Below are positions 23,999-35,179 of a stretch of 64,000 nt of DNA, piece by piece (positions within the stretch are counted from its first letter, which is position 1; each line of letters begins with the position of its first letter). Both the position numbers and the translations under genes were made by a program. This DNA comes from Spongospora subterranea f. sp. subterranea (lineage: Eukaryota > Endomyxa: Phytomyxea > Phytomyxea > Plasmodiophorida), in the NCBI GenBank assembly GCA_049724395.1, contig JAUGWO010000088.1, positions 20,342-84,341 on the forward strand. Reading direction: 5' to 3'. The notes under the pieces are model-generated. The model saw only the letters and a program-made list of their open reading frames with translations, had not been told where the DNA came from and ran no database searches.

Positions 23999-24099
23999 CT
24001 ATGCCAACCGGAGAGGGAAATCAGCAACTCCGCCAAACGATTTACTATCCATAGCGATAAACACTCATGTTGACACCGTTATGGTATTCTGTTGTCGAG

Positions 24100-24380
24100 A
24101 ACGGTGATAGTCGTGGCCCATTTATGATACTGGACACTGCCTCAACATGACACTGTTCAGACAGTGTTTAGACTGTCACTTTACTACTGTCATGTTACAA
24201 TCTGGAGTGTTACTTTACTGCTGTCACCAATGACACTGTTTACTCTGTTTATACTCTCACTTTCCTGCTGTCATCGTGTTACACTATTTTGAGTGTTACT
24301 TGCTGCATCATGTTACTACTCTGCTGTCATCATGTTACTGCTGCTATCATGACACTGTTTGGAGTGTCACCTGTGTGGTC
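24100..24380. repeat. Degenerate simple repeat rich in TGACACTGTT and CTGCTGTCAT words
   Basis: Words such as GACACTGTT, GTTACTTTACTGCTGTCA and ATCATGTTACT recur with irregular spacing, some in inverted order. This looks like a decayed short tandem repeat. It sits between the propeller gene and the rhomboid gene. No coding content. Confidence 0.7.
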
Positions 24381-24480
24381 ATGCGGATTGAGCTCGGAAA
24401 CTCCTTCGACTTCTTCTGTGTAGTCGGAGTAAATACATTTAAATACATATGTTTATTGAAAGTATTATCGACAATGAAGA

Positions 24481-25710
24481 TCAACACGGTATTGTCTTTC
24501 CTGTAGCGCGGTCGATCTGTGGGACACAGCAAGTCCAATATGGCGTCTCTAAACAGTCGGCATAATGACACCAACTGCATATACTGTTCCAGTTCGGGTA
24601 TGAGAATACGATAAACCGTAGTTGAAGACGATTCTCTGACCTCTTAGGATCGTAGTCGAAGAAAAGTACTATTGTAAGCGCCGCAAACCATGCAATAATC
24701 GCTGCACATGCGAGAATCACTAATAGTATCGAATAGCACGGCTTGGATTTTTGTCCTGTGTCTGTGGCTCTGGTCGATCAACACAATGGAGCCGGCGAAA
24801 AAGCCGCAGATAAAGCCACCAACGTGGGCGAAATTATCAACGATCGGCAGCAATCCTGCATGTCATATTGGCATCCATAATATCGATTCAATGCAAGTTT
24901 TACCTATTGCTAATCCGAAAGCTGCATTGATGATTAGATTGAGAACATAGAGCAATCTGTTCCCACCCATGATTTTATAATTGTGGAGGAAATCTCCGAA
25001 TAGGGCGCCGATTAGTCCAAACTAATTTGGAGGTATTATTGAGATGACGGTTTTGGATCAGTAATGTTACCAATGCTCCTGATGCCCCAACACTAATTTG
25101 AAGTGGAAGGAACACGGCGCTTAGAAGATTGCCGCTAATTCCAGCCGATAGATATACAATGCCACACCTCCACCAGCCAAAGGCCTGCTCGATGCTGCCA
25201 CCTAGCCTCCATAGCATATGCATATTCATTAGAATATGGATCACGCCACCATGAAGGAATGCGGCCGTCAGGAGCCTCCAATACTCTCCATGTAGGATTT
25301 TCGCAGCAGAATCTTTCGCCCCTAAATCGTCTAACACGGCCGCAGAAGGACCAAACGTTGGGTTGTCGCTGAAGCTTTCGAATTTCCAATTGTTCAAGTA
25401 CATGGAGTATAAAAAGGCGAGCACGTTCACAACGAGCATGAGCGATGTGAACCCCCTAACATGAATTTTTGGGGTCATTTGATTAAACTCTTGCCGGTGC
25501 CGATAATCGTCCATAATGTCTGGCTACTAAAGTCGTTGGTAACCAGATGTTCCCGTCCCAGATAGCCCTTTCGTTGTCCGAAGCCGTGGCCCTTTTGGCC
25601 TTTGGGTTATCAATCGGGATCAGAGATGATCGTACAGTCTGACCGGTAACATTACGCCTCACGTCTAGATATGTGACGTCGGCAATGGATGGACGCGCGT
25701 GTCGTCTCAT
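24481..25710 (-). CDS. Rhomboid family intramembrane serine protease
   Basis: Cleaves transmembrane helices within the membrane. The catalytic serine is in GASGAL (near 25075) and the catalytic histidine in NFAHVGGF (near 24830), with HILMNMHMLWRLG before them, all as expected. A first exon probably starts at the ATG at 25710 (MRRHARPSIADVTYLD) and splices near 25540 into RGFTSLMLVVNVLAF; an ATG at 25514 is an alternative start. Introns follow GASGAL (about 49 nt) and the LAI before LLPIVDNF (about 48 nt). The C-terminus has a seventh helix (LVILACAAIIAWFAAL) and a Cys/Trp-rich tail. One extra base in the T5 run at 24748-24752 breaks the frame between RHRT and SKPCYSIL, another likely assembly indel. 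About 350 residues. Confidence 0.88.
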
Positions 25711-26521
25711 GCAGTATCCACCAATTTTGGTCCTCTTTGTGGAGATTCGACTGTGATAAGATCGAATGATCGAATGATTGAGAATCGAACTGAACTTGAA
25801 AAATTGGCATTTATCATACAAACAACGGTTGATTAGTACCTTGGATTGTACATGAATCAGGAGTTAAAATTTCGCTAGAAACCAATAAGTCAAATTGGGA
25901 CCGTGCAAGGTTTTCTATGCTCATGTTTGCGAAATTGCCCTGCCTGGATAAAAAACCATGAGCGATGGGGCATGGCGATCGGTGTCGAACCATTCCACCT
26001 CATATTGTTTGGTCCTAAGATTTACGAAGAGTTGTTCGACCCATCGCATATTGGCACTCACTTCCCATTATCCCCCCAAGGTGGTGTTCTAGACTCCTAA
26101 TTCAGTGATTCCTCCATTGCACATCTGCCAATTGTAATGCCAGTTCGGATCATTTATTACTGTGTAGTGTTCTAGCGATTCTCTTTCTTCGATCGGGATT
26201 TTGGACAAAGCTATGAAAATGCTGGTGGTTGAGTGTACATAACGGGATTAATTGAAATTACTGCACTGTGGTTGAGTCTTCAACCGCATTGGTTGCGTGT
26301 GTACAACGGCTGTGGTTGAGCGTATATATCGGCAGTGATTGACCAGTTGTAACGTATATGAGGGCAGTGGTTGATTGTATATAACGGTAATGAATTGACT
26401 ATCGCACCAATTAAACAGTCCATTTCACTTTAATTTCAGTCATCTGTTCGCAACAGCTCCCGACACCTTCACCAATCAGTGCTGAGCACGATAACGTCCC
26501 TGTCTTTTTAGGTTTATTCAA
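25711..26521. other. Intergenic region with a degenerate tandem repeat
   Basis: No supportable gene. Between about 26227 and 26400, units resembling GTGGTTGAGTGTATATAACGG recur four or five times with many changes and a spacing of roughly 35-60 bp. A 65-codon frame at 25903-26100 has no recognisable content. Confidence 0.5.
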
Positions 26522-26918
26522 ATGGTTTGTCACGAAATTCTCTCATCACCCCGCTCAAGACCATTGATATTATGTCGTCATGATCTGTAGTCGGCGTTCT
26601 TCAATTTCCAGAGTCTCCTTTGTGTAGTATTGCTCATAATTTGCACATGCGCCTATATCCATGCTAGATGGCCATCTCTGTTGGATTCACACAAAACAGG
26701 GTTAGTATCAAGTTATCACACACAGTCCCCCGTTTGTTCATATTCAATCTTCAGGTTTCGAGGATTATTATGGAAATCAGCGCGTATTGGTATAACTGTA
26801 TCTAATCCATTTCTTTCTTCGTTATTGATGTAGTGCCAACCCAGGTGAACGATTGAGCCCTGTCATCAGCTTGTGCTGTTTAGCGATGGGATTCAGCACC
26901 ATATTCCTTGTATCTTAA
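26522..26918 (+). CDS. TMEM167: Protein kish (TMEM167), early secretory pathway membrane protein
   Basis: A two-helix membrane protein of the Golgi/early secretory pathway needed for constitutive secretion. Four exons: 26522-26524, 26591-26700, 26755-26789, 26845-26918; introns of 66, 54 and 55 nt. The product is 73 residues (family about 72). The conserved blocks are plain: [46 protein letters not shown], then a second hydrophobic segment ([16 protein letters not shown]). The first exon consists only of the ATG, because the SAFFNF exon needs an upstream methionine and an ATG followed directly by GTTTGT lies at the right distance. This start is inferred; the other three exons are secure. Confidence 0.9.
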
Positions 26919-27111
26919 CCTCCACTATATAAATATTTCGCCAACCCGCAGTTCTTGGCCGTTTTGTTTTCCATTTTTGTTTTTAGTTAGAATGCGTTTA
27001 TAGTTTGACGGTACTCTGGTTCTGCTGTGTCGAGGGACCGACGTTTTGGGGTACTCTATCGACGATCGTTATCAAAAACACTCTTAATTCGTCCTACTTC
27101 ATATATCCGTC

Positions 27112-27733
27112 ATGGCGGTTCATACGACATCAAAGCGGATCTTGTTGGTGTTCAACGGGATCACCCTTGTATTGGTAGTGACGTCGCCTACCCGGCAACG
27201 CTGATCTCGATAACATATTTATATTTTAGGGAGGTGTTCTATTAGGATTATCGGCCAAAGCTGTACAGACGTCCAAATTCGATCCCGCAGCGACATATGG
27301 TCTTCTGGTCTTCTCCATATTTGTATTTAGTACCGGGTTCCTAGGGTATTTTGGCGCTCGCAACGAATCACGATTCCTATTGCTTCTTTACATGATCATC
27401 GTCTCGATCGTCACGATCCTTATCGTCGTATTCTGCGCCCTGGCGTTCAAAGCGGCGACCGATGACGACGCGTTGAACAAAACGTGGGATAGCATGAGCT
27501 ATGCTGATAAACGCGAGCTAGCTGCGAAACTAGGCATAGATCTGCCGGAATCGGAGGCGGACGGCAAAGCGAAAGCCATCGCCGCTCGAGATCATGTCGT
27601 GGATGTTGCTCGTCAACATCTTCGTGCAATCGCGGGTGTTGCCGTCGCGACAGGATCCGTCCTGATCCTGTCGATATTATCGGCCGGCCATTTACGGTCG
27701 AAGCTCAAGGGAGCCCATCGCCTTCCCGTCTAA
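27112..27733 (+). CDS. Tetraspanin-like four-helix membrane protein
   Basis: Exons 27112-27174 and 27230-27733 with a 55-nt intron give about 188 residues. Helix 1 spans the intron (ILLVFNGITLVLGGVLLGLS), helices 2 and 3 form a close pair (YGLLVFSIFVFSTGFLGYFGARNESRFLLLLYMIIVSIVTILIVVFCALAF), and helix 4 is IAGVAVATGSVLILSIL. The loop order (short first loop, GxxGxxGAxxES between helices 2 and 3, a larger loop between 3 and 4) is that of tetraspanins. The large loop is short (about 65 residues) and lacks the CCG motif, so membership is by topology. It ends 33 bp from the convergent USB1 gene. Confidence 0.7.
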
Positions 27734-27766
27734 ACGCCAATGGAATAAACTCTCCCTCCGCTCGTT

Positions 27767-28556
27767 TTAAGTGTCCGACCAGTGCGTTTTATTCGATAAA
27801 GCGATGGCGTACTCCTTATCACCAATCTTGACGTGAATTCGATCGACGATCGTGTCGATTCTGGCATAGTTGATGGCGCCCGGCAGTTCTGACAGTTCCT
27901 GGAAATGATCTCCCAGTATCCACAGTACAGTGGCGTGGGGTTTGGCTGGATTATAGTATAGCGCCAGGCCGAAACGGGACATGACCGAATCGACAGCCGC
28001 GATCATCTGAAGAACACGATCGTTATCGTTCAAGGTCATTCCGAAGAACGTTCGGGGACTTGTCCTCGTTGATGAATGCGGCCACGCCCTGAAACCCAAT
28101 AGTAGATGAGGGCAGGTGAACGAGCACGCTCTCGATGGCGCGAATAAACGGCTGGATTTCGTGGCGGCGCAGGGTGAACGTTTTCGACAACGATATGTGG
28201 ATATCGCGAGCGGGAACGGGGATCAGATCGGGGCGGCTGGCGGCGATTATCGATTGGCGAATATCGGCCAACAGTGCGACTGTGGAGGATGGGAACCGGA
28301 TATAGACCGAGGAGGCGTACTGGCCCTGGACGTGAGGGAACTGTCGCACACGTTGGTCGTGATCCGCTGGGTTCTCGATCCGGCTTGGATCGGCCAGGAA
28401 CTCGCCGGCTGGTCGGAGTCGAATCAGTCGCCGTCTTGGTCCATTGACGACTTCTTGGTCGAGATCAGGTTCCGGTTTATCTAGATCGGGGATCGGGGGC
28501 GCATCGCCGACGTCATGATCGGAATCCGACGGATATTGGCTTCTGATGGCGTCCAT
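27767..28556 (-). CDS. USB1: U6 snRNA 3'-phosphodiesterase USB1/Mpn1
   Basis: Trims and seals the 3' end of U6 snRNA in the nucleus. About 262 residues (family about 265), with the two histidine motifs of 2H phosphodiesterases: DIHISLSKTF and KPHATVLWILGD. Between them lie LRRHEIQPFIRAIE and the family block DKSRTFFGM (human KTRTFLG). The N-terminal part is acidic and disordered. The start is the ATG at 28556; the frame is open further upstream but without conserved sequence. No intron is seen. One extra base in the G4 run at 28054-28057 breaks the frame just before RTFFGM; both halves are conserved, so an assembly indel is likely. Confidence 0.9.
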
Positions 28557-29135
28557 GAAATGGCCATCGGCGGAGTCCGAAAATGGCCAACAACTGGGGA
28601 CATCGTTACTTGGCGATAACGTCACAATACCGTTGTAACATATATAGATGGCGATTTTTTCCAGCAGCGGATTGACGACGAACACGATCCGGAGCCCGTT
28701 TTCTGATAAATAGGGAAGGTCGTTAGCTCAGGCGTACTAACCCATTGCCAGATGGCGAAACCGATTCGCCAACGGATGGAGGATTGAACCTTGAGGCGCG
28801 ATCAATGGGCCGAAAACCCAGTTATAGCCGCCTTCAGTTGTGGGATTTACCGGTCGATATTATCGCCATGATTGAGTCAGCTCTCTCACCGATCGCCGCA
28901 TCCCTCACCTCACCCTCCCTGACCATCAAACCCGTTTGATCCCGTCCAGTTCAAGATATGTCGCCATTCTCTAATAGTATCTGATCGCAGAATGTCCATC
29001 CACTGTCAACCCGGTCGTGAGTTGAGTCAACATGGCGATAGCGACAGAGAATCTTCACCTCCTCCTGCCCATCTCTCTCGCTCATAATTAATATTCACGA
29101 CAACCTCGAATTCCCCCGATCTTAATCGCATATAA
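28557..29135. other. Intergenic region, no gene recognised
   Basis: Frames here are short and without recognisable content. A TATAAA sits at 29131-29136, immediately at the start of the next gene, so it is probably not its promoter. Confidence 0.35.
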
Positions 29136-29366
29136 ATGCCATCGTATTGGGCGCTATTGCTGCCCATCTGTCTCCTCCTCCTGCTATCGTCGTTCACCAC
29201 GACCGACGCCTGGGAACACGGGATCGGCATCGCCCGAATGTTCCACGACAAGCAGGGACCGCACCGCCTGCGGCGCGATCGCCCGTCGTTCATGGCCCAC
29301 GACCGAGTCGAGAAAGGATTCGAGGGCGTGGGCGGGTTTGGCGAAACAGAATATGGACCGGAATGA
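29136..29366 (+). CDS. Small secreted protein, paralogue-like to the one at 29925
   Basis: A 76-residue frame starting MPSYWALLLPICLLLLLSS, a clear signal peptide with likely cleavage after TTTDA. The mature part is about 52 residues, basic and Gly/Arg-rich (AWEHGIGIARMFHDKQ), with no cysteine. The segment after the cleavage site resembles the start of the mature protein encoded at 29925. High local GC and codon bias support real coding. No family recognised; secretion is inferred from the signal peptide. Confidence 0.65.
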   Translation: MPSYWALLLPICLLLLLSSFTTTDAWEHGIGIARMFHDKQGPHRLRRDRPSFMAHDRVEKGFEGVGGFGETEYGPE

Positions 29367-29924
29367 TTGAAACTGGCGTTAGCAATCGCCATTTATTGTC
29401 CCCAAACGCCAGTCATCGTCCGGGTCAATGTTCAACCAATCCCGAATTTCGTTCATCATTAAGTGTCATTCCAATCAATTCACTAAAATTATAAATGATA
29501 ATGTAGTTCATATCAGTTTTGCGACCTGAAATTCGGTAGTTTCATTTCGCCCCAATCGTCGAATTTGTAAACGATCTCAGGACGTTTTTTATCGATTGAA
29601 CACCACTTCAGAAGATGGTCCAGGGAATGTCGTCGTATTTTCGCTAGATGTTGTTGTTTTTTGGTGTTGTTTAGGTGGGAAATCGTGTCGATCAGATCGG
29701 TGAGTTGGAGTTGCGAAAGAGGCGGGCGAGAGAAGACGATGATGATCGAGATGGGGATGGGCGGAACGGGGACGTTGACTCATCACGTTGAACAGATACG
29801 ATGGAGTCACCCCCTGGAAGATTATCTGACTCATTCAGATCACGACCGGAATCGACGAGCCATTGGCGAAACGCTCCACGGAAAGCGACACAGCAGCAAT
29901 ATTTGTCAAAGAATTAATTCATCG

Positions 29925-30170
29925 ATGAAGGCGACGTTGCTGATGGCGATGGCGGTGATGGTGATGGGGACGGTGATCCATGCCTGGCATGGGCATCACG
30001 ACGACGGCGACGAACACGGGCACGAAGGGATCGGCCTGGGGAACCTGTTCCACCCCAACCACATCGCGTTCGGCCACGAGAACCACGACTTCCGCCATCA
30101 CGACCACGTAGAACATGGCGACCATTACGGATGGGAGGACGATGACCAGATGAACCATTGGCAGCATTGA
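29925..30170 (+). CDS. Small secreted histidine-rich protein
   Basis: An 81-residue frame beginning MKATLLMAMAVMVMGTVIHA, a good signal peptide. The mature part is very rich in His, Asp, Glu and Gly (AWHGHHDDGDEHGHEG, then GIGLGNLFHPNHIAFG), suggesting metal binding. Mature proteins of this gene and of the gene at 29136 share an AW start, an HEG/EHG and a GIG(I/L)xxxF block, so they look like a diverged pair. The reverse strand is also open, but its hydrophobic product is a mirror of the His codons. Confidence 0.65.
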   Translation: MKATLLMAMAVMVMGTVIHAWHGHHDDGDEHGHEGIGLGNLFHPNHIAFGHENHDFRHHDHVEHGDHYGWEDDDQMNHWQH

Positions 30171-30445
30171 TCGCCCATTTACAATTATTATTCCAACATA
30201 AACAATATTCGTCTGGTTTTCATCATCACACAAAAATATTCGTCGCCGCGCTCACACCGATCGCTCAGCAACGACAATACACCAGTTCTCTACGTTCGAA
30301 GGATTCCACAAAACACCGAACTACACAGAGCCCGTTCGGCAAATGATTTGGCGATGAAAATCGGTGACGGAAACGCATTTGGAAAAAGTGAAAACAGAGA
30401 TTGTATAATGGTGAGGATTTTGGCCAAAACAGGACGTGATCAGGA

Positions 30446-31210
30446 TCATTCCTTGATTTTCTTCTTTCCGGTGAGGCGACCAGTACGACGCGCGGCGATG
30501 AGACCGACCTTCTGACCGGCCGGGGCGTCCCGCCTGCATGTCGATGGGTGACCGATGTGCTGGTGATTACCACCACCGTGAGGATGTTCAACGGGGTTCA
30601 TGGCGACACCACGAACGTGCGGCCACGAGTTCCGCTTGGCCTTGTACTTGTGGTAGGCGCGCCCGGCCTTCAGCATGGGCTTGTCGCAGCGACCGCCGCC
30701 GGCCACGACGCCGATCGTGGCGCGGCACTCGGAGTTGACGACCTTCTTGGCGCCGGATGGGAGGCGGAGACGGGTCTTCTTGTCGTCGGTGTTGTGGGAG
30801 ATAACGGTGGCGTAGTTCCCGCTGGTACGAGCCAAAGTACCACGATCACCTGGGGTCGCCTCAACGTTGAAGATGAGGGTTCCTTCGGGCATGGAGCCGA
30901 GTGGGAGAACGTTGCCAACGGTGAGTTGGGCGGTTTTACCACAGTAGACGAACATTCCTGTGTAGAGACCTTCGGCGGCGATGAACATCTCCTTGTTGGT
31001 CTTGTACTTGTACGGGTGGCGGAAATCGACGCGGGCCAATGGCGCTCCACGACCGGGGTCATGGATGATCTCGCGAACGACGCCCTTGACGTAGCCGTGG
31101 CGCTCCGAGTAGTCGACCGAGCGAAGCTTGGCCGCTCCCTTGCGGTGCTTGGTATGGGACTTGAATATACCCCCAGCACCCTTTCGCTGGCCGCGAATAA
31201 CCCGACCCAT
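30446..31210 (-). CDS. RPL8: 60S ribosomal protein L8 (uL2)
   Basis: A 254-residue, intronless protein (human 257) matching uL2 along its whole length: [20 protein letters not shown] at the start, [28 protein letters not shown], and the peptidyl-transferase-side loop [20 protein letters not shown]. uL2 supports peptidyl-transferase activity and subunit joining. Codons end strongly in C or G, as expected for a very highly expressed gene, and this leaves long open frames on the opposite strand. The lack of introns contrasts with the neighbours. Confidence 0.98.
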   Translation of the reverse strand: MGRVIRGQRKGAGGIFKSHTKHRKGAAKLRSVDYSERHGYVKGVVREIIHDPGRGAPLARVDFRHPYKYKTNKEMFIAAEGLYTGMFVYCGKTAQLTVGNVLPLGSMPEGTLIFNVEATPGDRGTLARTSGNYATVISHNTDDKKTRLRLPSGAKKVVNSECRATIGVVAGGGRCDKPMLKAGRAYHKYKAKRNSWPHVRGVAMNPVEHPHGGGNHQHIGHPSTCRRDAPAGQKVGLIAARRTGRLTGKKKIKE

Positions 31211-33319
31211 GGCGACGAAACAAACTGTGAGAACGGCGGAGCTGAGAGTTGGGCGCGGACTTGATCCAACTCCGTGATTGTATTATATTAGGGGTCGACC
31301 ATATATTATATCAACTCCGTCACGGGAATCGATTATCAGATCACGATTTCATCTATTTCATCGTTGTTTTTCTGTTTCTTTGTTTCTCAATATCGTCCCC
31401 ATCGACAGGATTGAAGGGGGTTTCAGTTCCCACGTTATATCGACCTGGCCCCACGTTATCCTGGTCATTGTCAGGACCTATTTCTGCCATCAAATCCTGA
31501 CGGCCGATCTTATTGTTCTGTCATTTGCGGCACATAACGTGGCCATGTTGGGTATTTATACGCATCACCTTTCAAAACGAAACGGAATTGCACATTGATA
31601 AGGGTCAGATATTTGACACTCCGCAATACGATTCAAACCCGTTTTTGCCCTTTTTTTCGACCCGGGAAGATGTTTCTTGTGAAAATCCAGTTGGACTGGG
31701 TTTTCGAACTCTCTAGGCTAATGTGTGGCCGAGGGTTGATCTATGGCGCCAGCCCATGGCGCTGGTTTCGTTCGCCGGCCCAGGTCGATCTCTGTTGAGC
31801 CCTATCGAGCTGGCAACAGAGGTCGGGGAGCTGATGAGCGAGGTGAGAACCGTTGACATGATGGTCAAAGCGGTAAATGTCCATGTCGTGTTGACAATGA
31901 GCCGAAGACACTATGCCAGGTCTAAGGATTCGTTTGCGCGAGGACGAACTTCGGAATAGCGACCGGGGGCGGGATGGGACTTGAATCGGGGCTGTTGTTG
32001 GCAAATGGGAGTCCCTAAAGACTATTTGACGGTGGTACAGTGGTATCGCCTTATTGACAAAATCCACATGGACATTCACTGCAATTCCCTAATGTCCAAT
32101 CATCTCTCCCCATCCGATGTTATCACCAAGGCGGACGCGTTCCCGTTCAATGGAATCATGCCGTCGCCTGGCAGGTCACCGTAAACAGGCCCCTCTCGGT
32201 TCCTGTCTTTCAGAACAATGTTCGTCAAACGTACGGTTGGTGTTGCCGATGAGCCACGCCGGATGGGACACCCTATACCGATGTTCGGTAGAGGGGATTG
32301 TGCTGATCATGACCGGGGGGGTTCAAGTTGACCTTGGACCGTTCTTTGAGTTAATGGATATTCTCCCTGAATGGTTCACTTGACAACACAATCTGGATAT
32401 GCCCTTCAAGATCGCGTGCGGGAAGGGCTGGAGCATCACAATCAACGTCTTTCGAATGATAAAACAAATCGAAGGTCAGGTGTCTGTCCCGGTGGAGTCC
32501 ACATGAGCAGCGCCAAAATTCGCGACCCCTGTCTGATCCCCTTCCAAATCCAACCAGACTCATCCACCTCCGCTCGCCATCCTTCTCGCACTCAAAGCCC
32601 TCCTCAACCGAGGCATCACACGTTCGATTCCACCTTTATATACTCGTCAGACAATTCGCCTTTGTGTCCGCCGTGTGAATCTGCCAGAAAATGTTCTCCT
32701 TCCCAAGGAGGATCCCTGCCATAGACACCCAAACGGTCAACAATACATTAACAAAACCATTTTACACCTCAAATCCCGATTTTGCGTTGAACATCGCTGG
32801 GCCGAGGCCGTCACGGCCACGTTCCTGGCGCCATTTTGGAATCAAATATGTGTTGTTTATTGTTATTAAACACGTTTGTCTCAACAATTGTAGTTGCCCC
32901 ATTTTACCGACGTATATAGTTCCACCATAACCTGGCGAATTTTCTGACCGTTTTGTCAACAATGTTGTGTATTGTCAACAATGTTGTGTAATCTCATCAG
33001 TGGTGTCATCAGTTAGGACGTGGAAACCCCATCCTCTGTCAAAATGGTTGCCTGCCTGCTAGCGCCACGATTGGATGACAGCGAACCGGTTTGGTGGATG
33101 GGCAAGATTCCCACACAACCAATCGGCAACGGCGGCTGACTCTAGCGATCTCCGCCTGGCGTATTCAGGTGCCCCGTTAACTAATATCGAGTAGATTCAA
33201 CGCCAACCGTTATATTCATCACTTATCGTTAACGTCAACTTGCATATACCATTGGTTTGACGTCTGATCGCATACGGCAACGACCGTTGATCGTCTCTCG
33301 CGCTGCCCTTCCAATTGTG
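31211..33319. other. Unassigned region, no supportable gene
   Basis: About 2.1 kb upstream of RPL8 with scattered frames of 60-117 codons, none with domain content. One frame near 32560-32720 (LAILLALKALLNRGITRSIPPLYTRQTIRL when read in the right phase, about 30 residues) resembles an LYR-type mitochondrial segment but cannot be supported as a gene. Confidence 0.35.
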
Positions 33320-33690
33320 CTTCACAATCGAAAAGCCTTTGACGTGGGGCGCGGTGACCTCATTCGATATACAACAGCTCGATTACGAGTCTGGGATTCA
33401 CAGTCGACATTGGCTTTACGCTCGTCCTGTGTTTGAATTGAGATCAATCGATTCACGAAGTCTCCGTAAATGGATAACTTTCCGATAAGAAATCGTTCGT
33501 CTGGTTGGCGTTGGCGATCGCGTCCGCAGATACAGTAAATTCGCGAAGATTCGCTTGAACCATTGAAGTTCCCGACCGTGCCATTGCTCGAACGTGATAG
33601 ACGATGGAGGAACAACCTGATTCAACAATTCCTTGTCAAGCAATTGAAAATGTGACTTCCGTGTTGATCGAGTTGTATGAAAACACATAC
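33320..33690 (-). mobile_element. Ty3-type retrotransposon scrap (integrase C-terminal side)
   Basis: Minus-strand pieces recall the end of a Ty3/mdg4 integrase (a GDFV block followed by DERKAN and VYRMR). Short, broken several times and without terminal repeats. An old fragment; the family call is tentative. Confidence 0.35.
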
Positions 33691-33954
33691 GAGCGGCACA
33701 TCAAAAGCCTTTTTGATACCGGAGCGAAAGGGGAGATTGATTGAGGTCAAGTTTAGATCGAATCAAATCGCCGCGTGCGCTGATGGTGTTCTGGAGGATG
33801 TTGTGCGTCATGAGGCGTGACACAGCCCGATTGGACAAGACGAGATTGGTTGAGACTTAGAGGGGTCCATTACTTCAAGACGATTCATCCTGATAAAGCC
33901 AGTTTGTTTTATCGCTCCGATCTCTGAGGACAGACGCTTCGCAAACCGTCGCAT

Positions 33955-34280
33955 TACCCAATGGTAAATAATCGTGAGAACAGTCGCCGCCGACAGAACC
34001 GGTGGCAAACGGGGCAATATATGATGCCGACGACGGCCGAGACGGTGCCGGGGCAAAGACCCGCCAATGGAGGCGGGCGGCAGACGAGGCATCAAAGCTT
34101 CTGCTGGCGGTAATGCGACAGCGATAATGCGACAAGTTATCGAAATTCAGAAAAACAACACGAAAGTGATCGAGGTTCGCGCGCTCTCTCGCACGTCGTC
34201 GGCTCTCAGCGTCACATCATATGCCAATTGCCACCGGTTCTGTCGGCGGCGACTGTTTTCACGATATTCCCTTAGCTTTT
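33955..34280. repeat. Inverted repeat, possible fold-back element
   Basis: The arm around 33970-34015 (with GAACAGTCGCCGCCGACAG) is the reverse complement of about 34218-34262. Weaker similarity continues inward (GATGCCGACGACG against CGTCGTCGGC). About 220 bp separates the best arms. Likely a non-autonomous element. Confidence 0.65.
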
Positions 34281-34365
34281 GGCGTCCTATTCGTTTAGTA
34301 ATAGTTGTAAATTTTTTTTTTTGTGATCGTTCAACACGTTTGTGTTAGGTCTGTGGTACCCCATA

Positions 34366-34443
34366 TCTACGCTAGGGCCAGATGACGACCACACGAACAC
34401 GACATGGACTGTTAAGAGCAGTCCATGCTCGTCATCTGGGCAC
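34366..34443. repeat. Short palindrome
   Basis: CCAGATGACGA and TCGTCATCTGG flank a second stem, CATGGACTG / CAGTCCATG, with a 7-base loop. No coding content. Confidence 0.6.
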
Positions 34444-34559
34444 AAATACTTGTAATCTGTGATGCTGTGGCGTGACGCCTACCCCGGCGGAAACCATTAT
34501 CAACCCAAACGTTCTCTTCGCCAGATATAGACTCGATACAATCAGATTTACCAAGTAAT

Positions 34560-34941
34560 GACGATTAAGAACCGCGACCCTATCCGGATTCTATATGAAA
34601 ACTAAATTCCGATGATCAGTAAAGATACGGAGCGGATGTTGACCAGTGCTGAGAAGATAGCCAAAGCGTCGAGCAGCATATTGGATGGGATAAGCTTCCT
34701 TCTCAGGAACCGACCAATTTGCAGAGGGGACCTTTGAAGGCGCCTGACCAAAAAGAAAACATATCCAGATGTAACGGCGGTTATTTGAAAGGGGGTCGAA
34801 TGTTCGACTTGAGACACAGCTCTTCTCTCGAAGAATTTGAAAAATGAGAATCACGATCAGAAACAAAAATGGAAATCCAATCAAATCGACACTCGGCAGC
34901 AAATGTAGCAGTAGGAGTGAATCAAGGGAACAAGTCAACAA
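34560..34941 (-). mobile_element. Ty3-type retrotransposon fragment (RNase H region)
   Basis: Minus-strand RNase H sequence with WSVPEKEAYPI, RRFGYLLSTGQHPLRI and FTDHRNLVFI, typical of Ty3/mdg4 elements. Broken (a few interruptions), no terminal repeats. An inverted second copy of part of it lies at 35180-35400. Confidence 0.7.
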
Positions 34942-35179
34942 AAAAAGGACAGATCATCACGAACAACGAACAGGTATTTGAAATGCTTCTTACGGGATAG
35001 GTCTATCTGTAAGTAATCGAAATGAAGGACCAAGTTCCGCGAAGATACATGAATGGTCGAACCGATTGGTCGCGGGACAACTTTACCTCATCTATATACA
35101 GTACAGTACAAGCATTTTTGGCAAAAAAAAAAGCAACATCGTCGGCGAGCCCACTCCAATAAAAGCGTTCTTGAATAGA

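Noticed and set aside
20705-24052. TAG as a sense codon (two frames cross a TAG)
   Set aside because: eIF2B-epsilon and UAP1 end at TAG exactly where their families end, so TAG is a stop here.
29919-30233. Hydrophobic 104-codon minus-strand frame (VMVAMFYVVVMAEVVVL)
   Set aside because: His, Asp and Glu codons of the plus-strand secreted protein read backwards as Met, Val and Ile; the forward product has a proper signal peptide.
30548-31264. 238-codon frame on the plus strand across RPL8
   Set aside because: It is the mirror of the strongly biased RPL8 codons on the other strand; the minus-strand product is an intact uL2.
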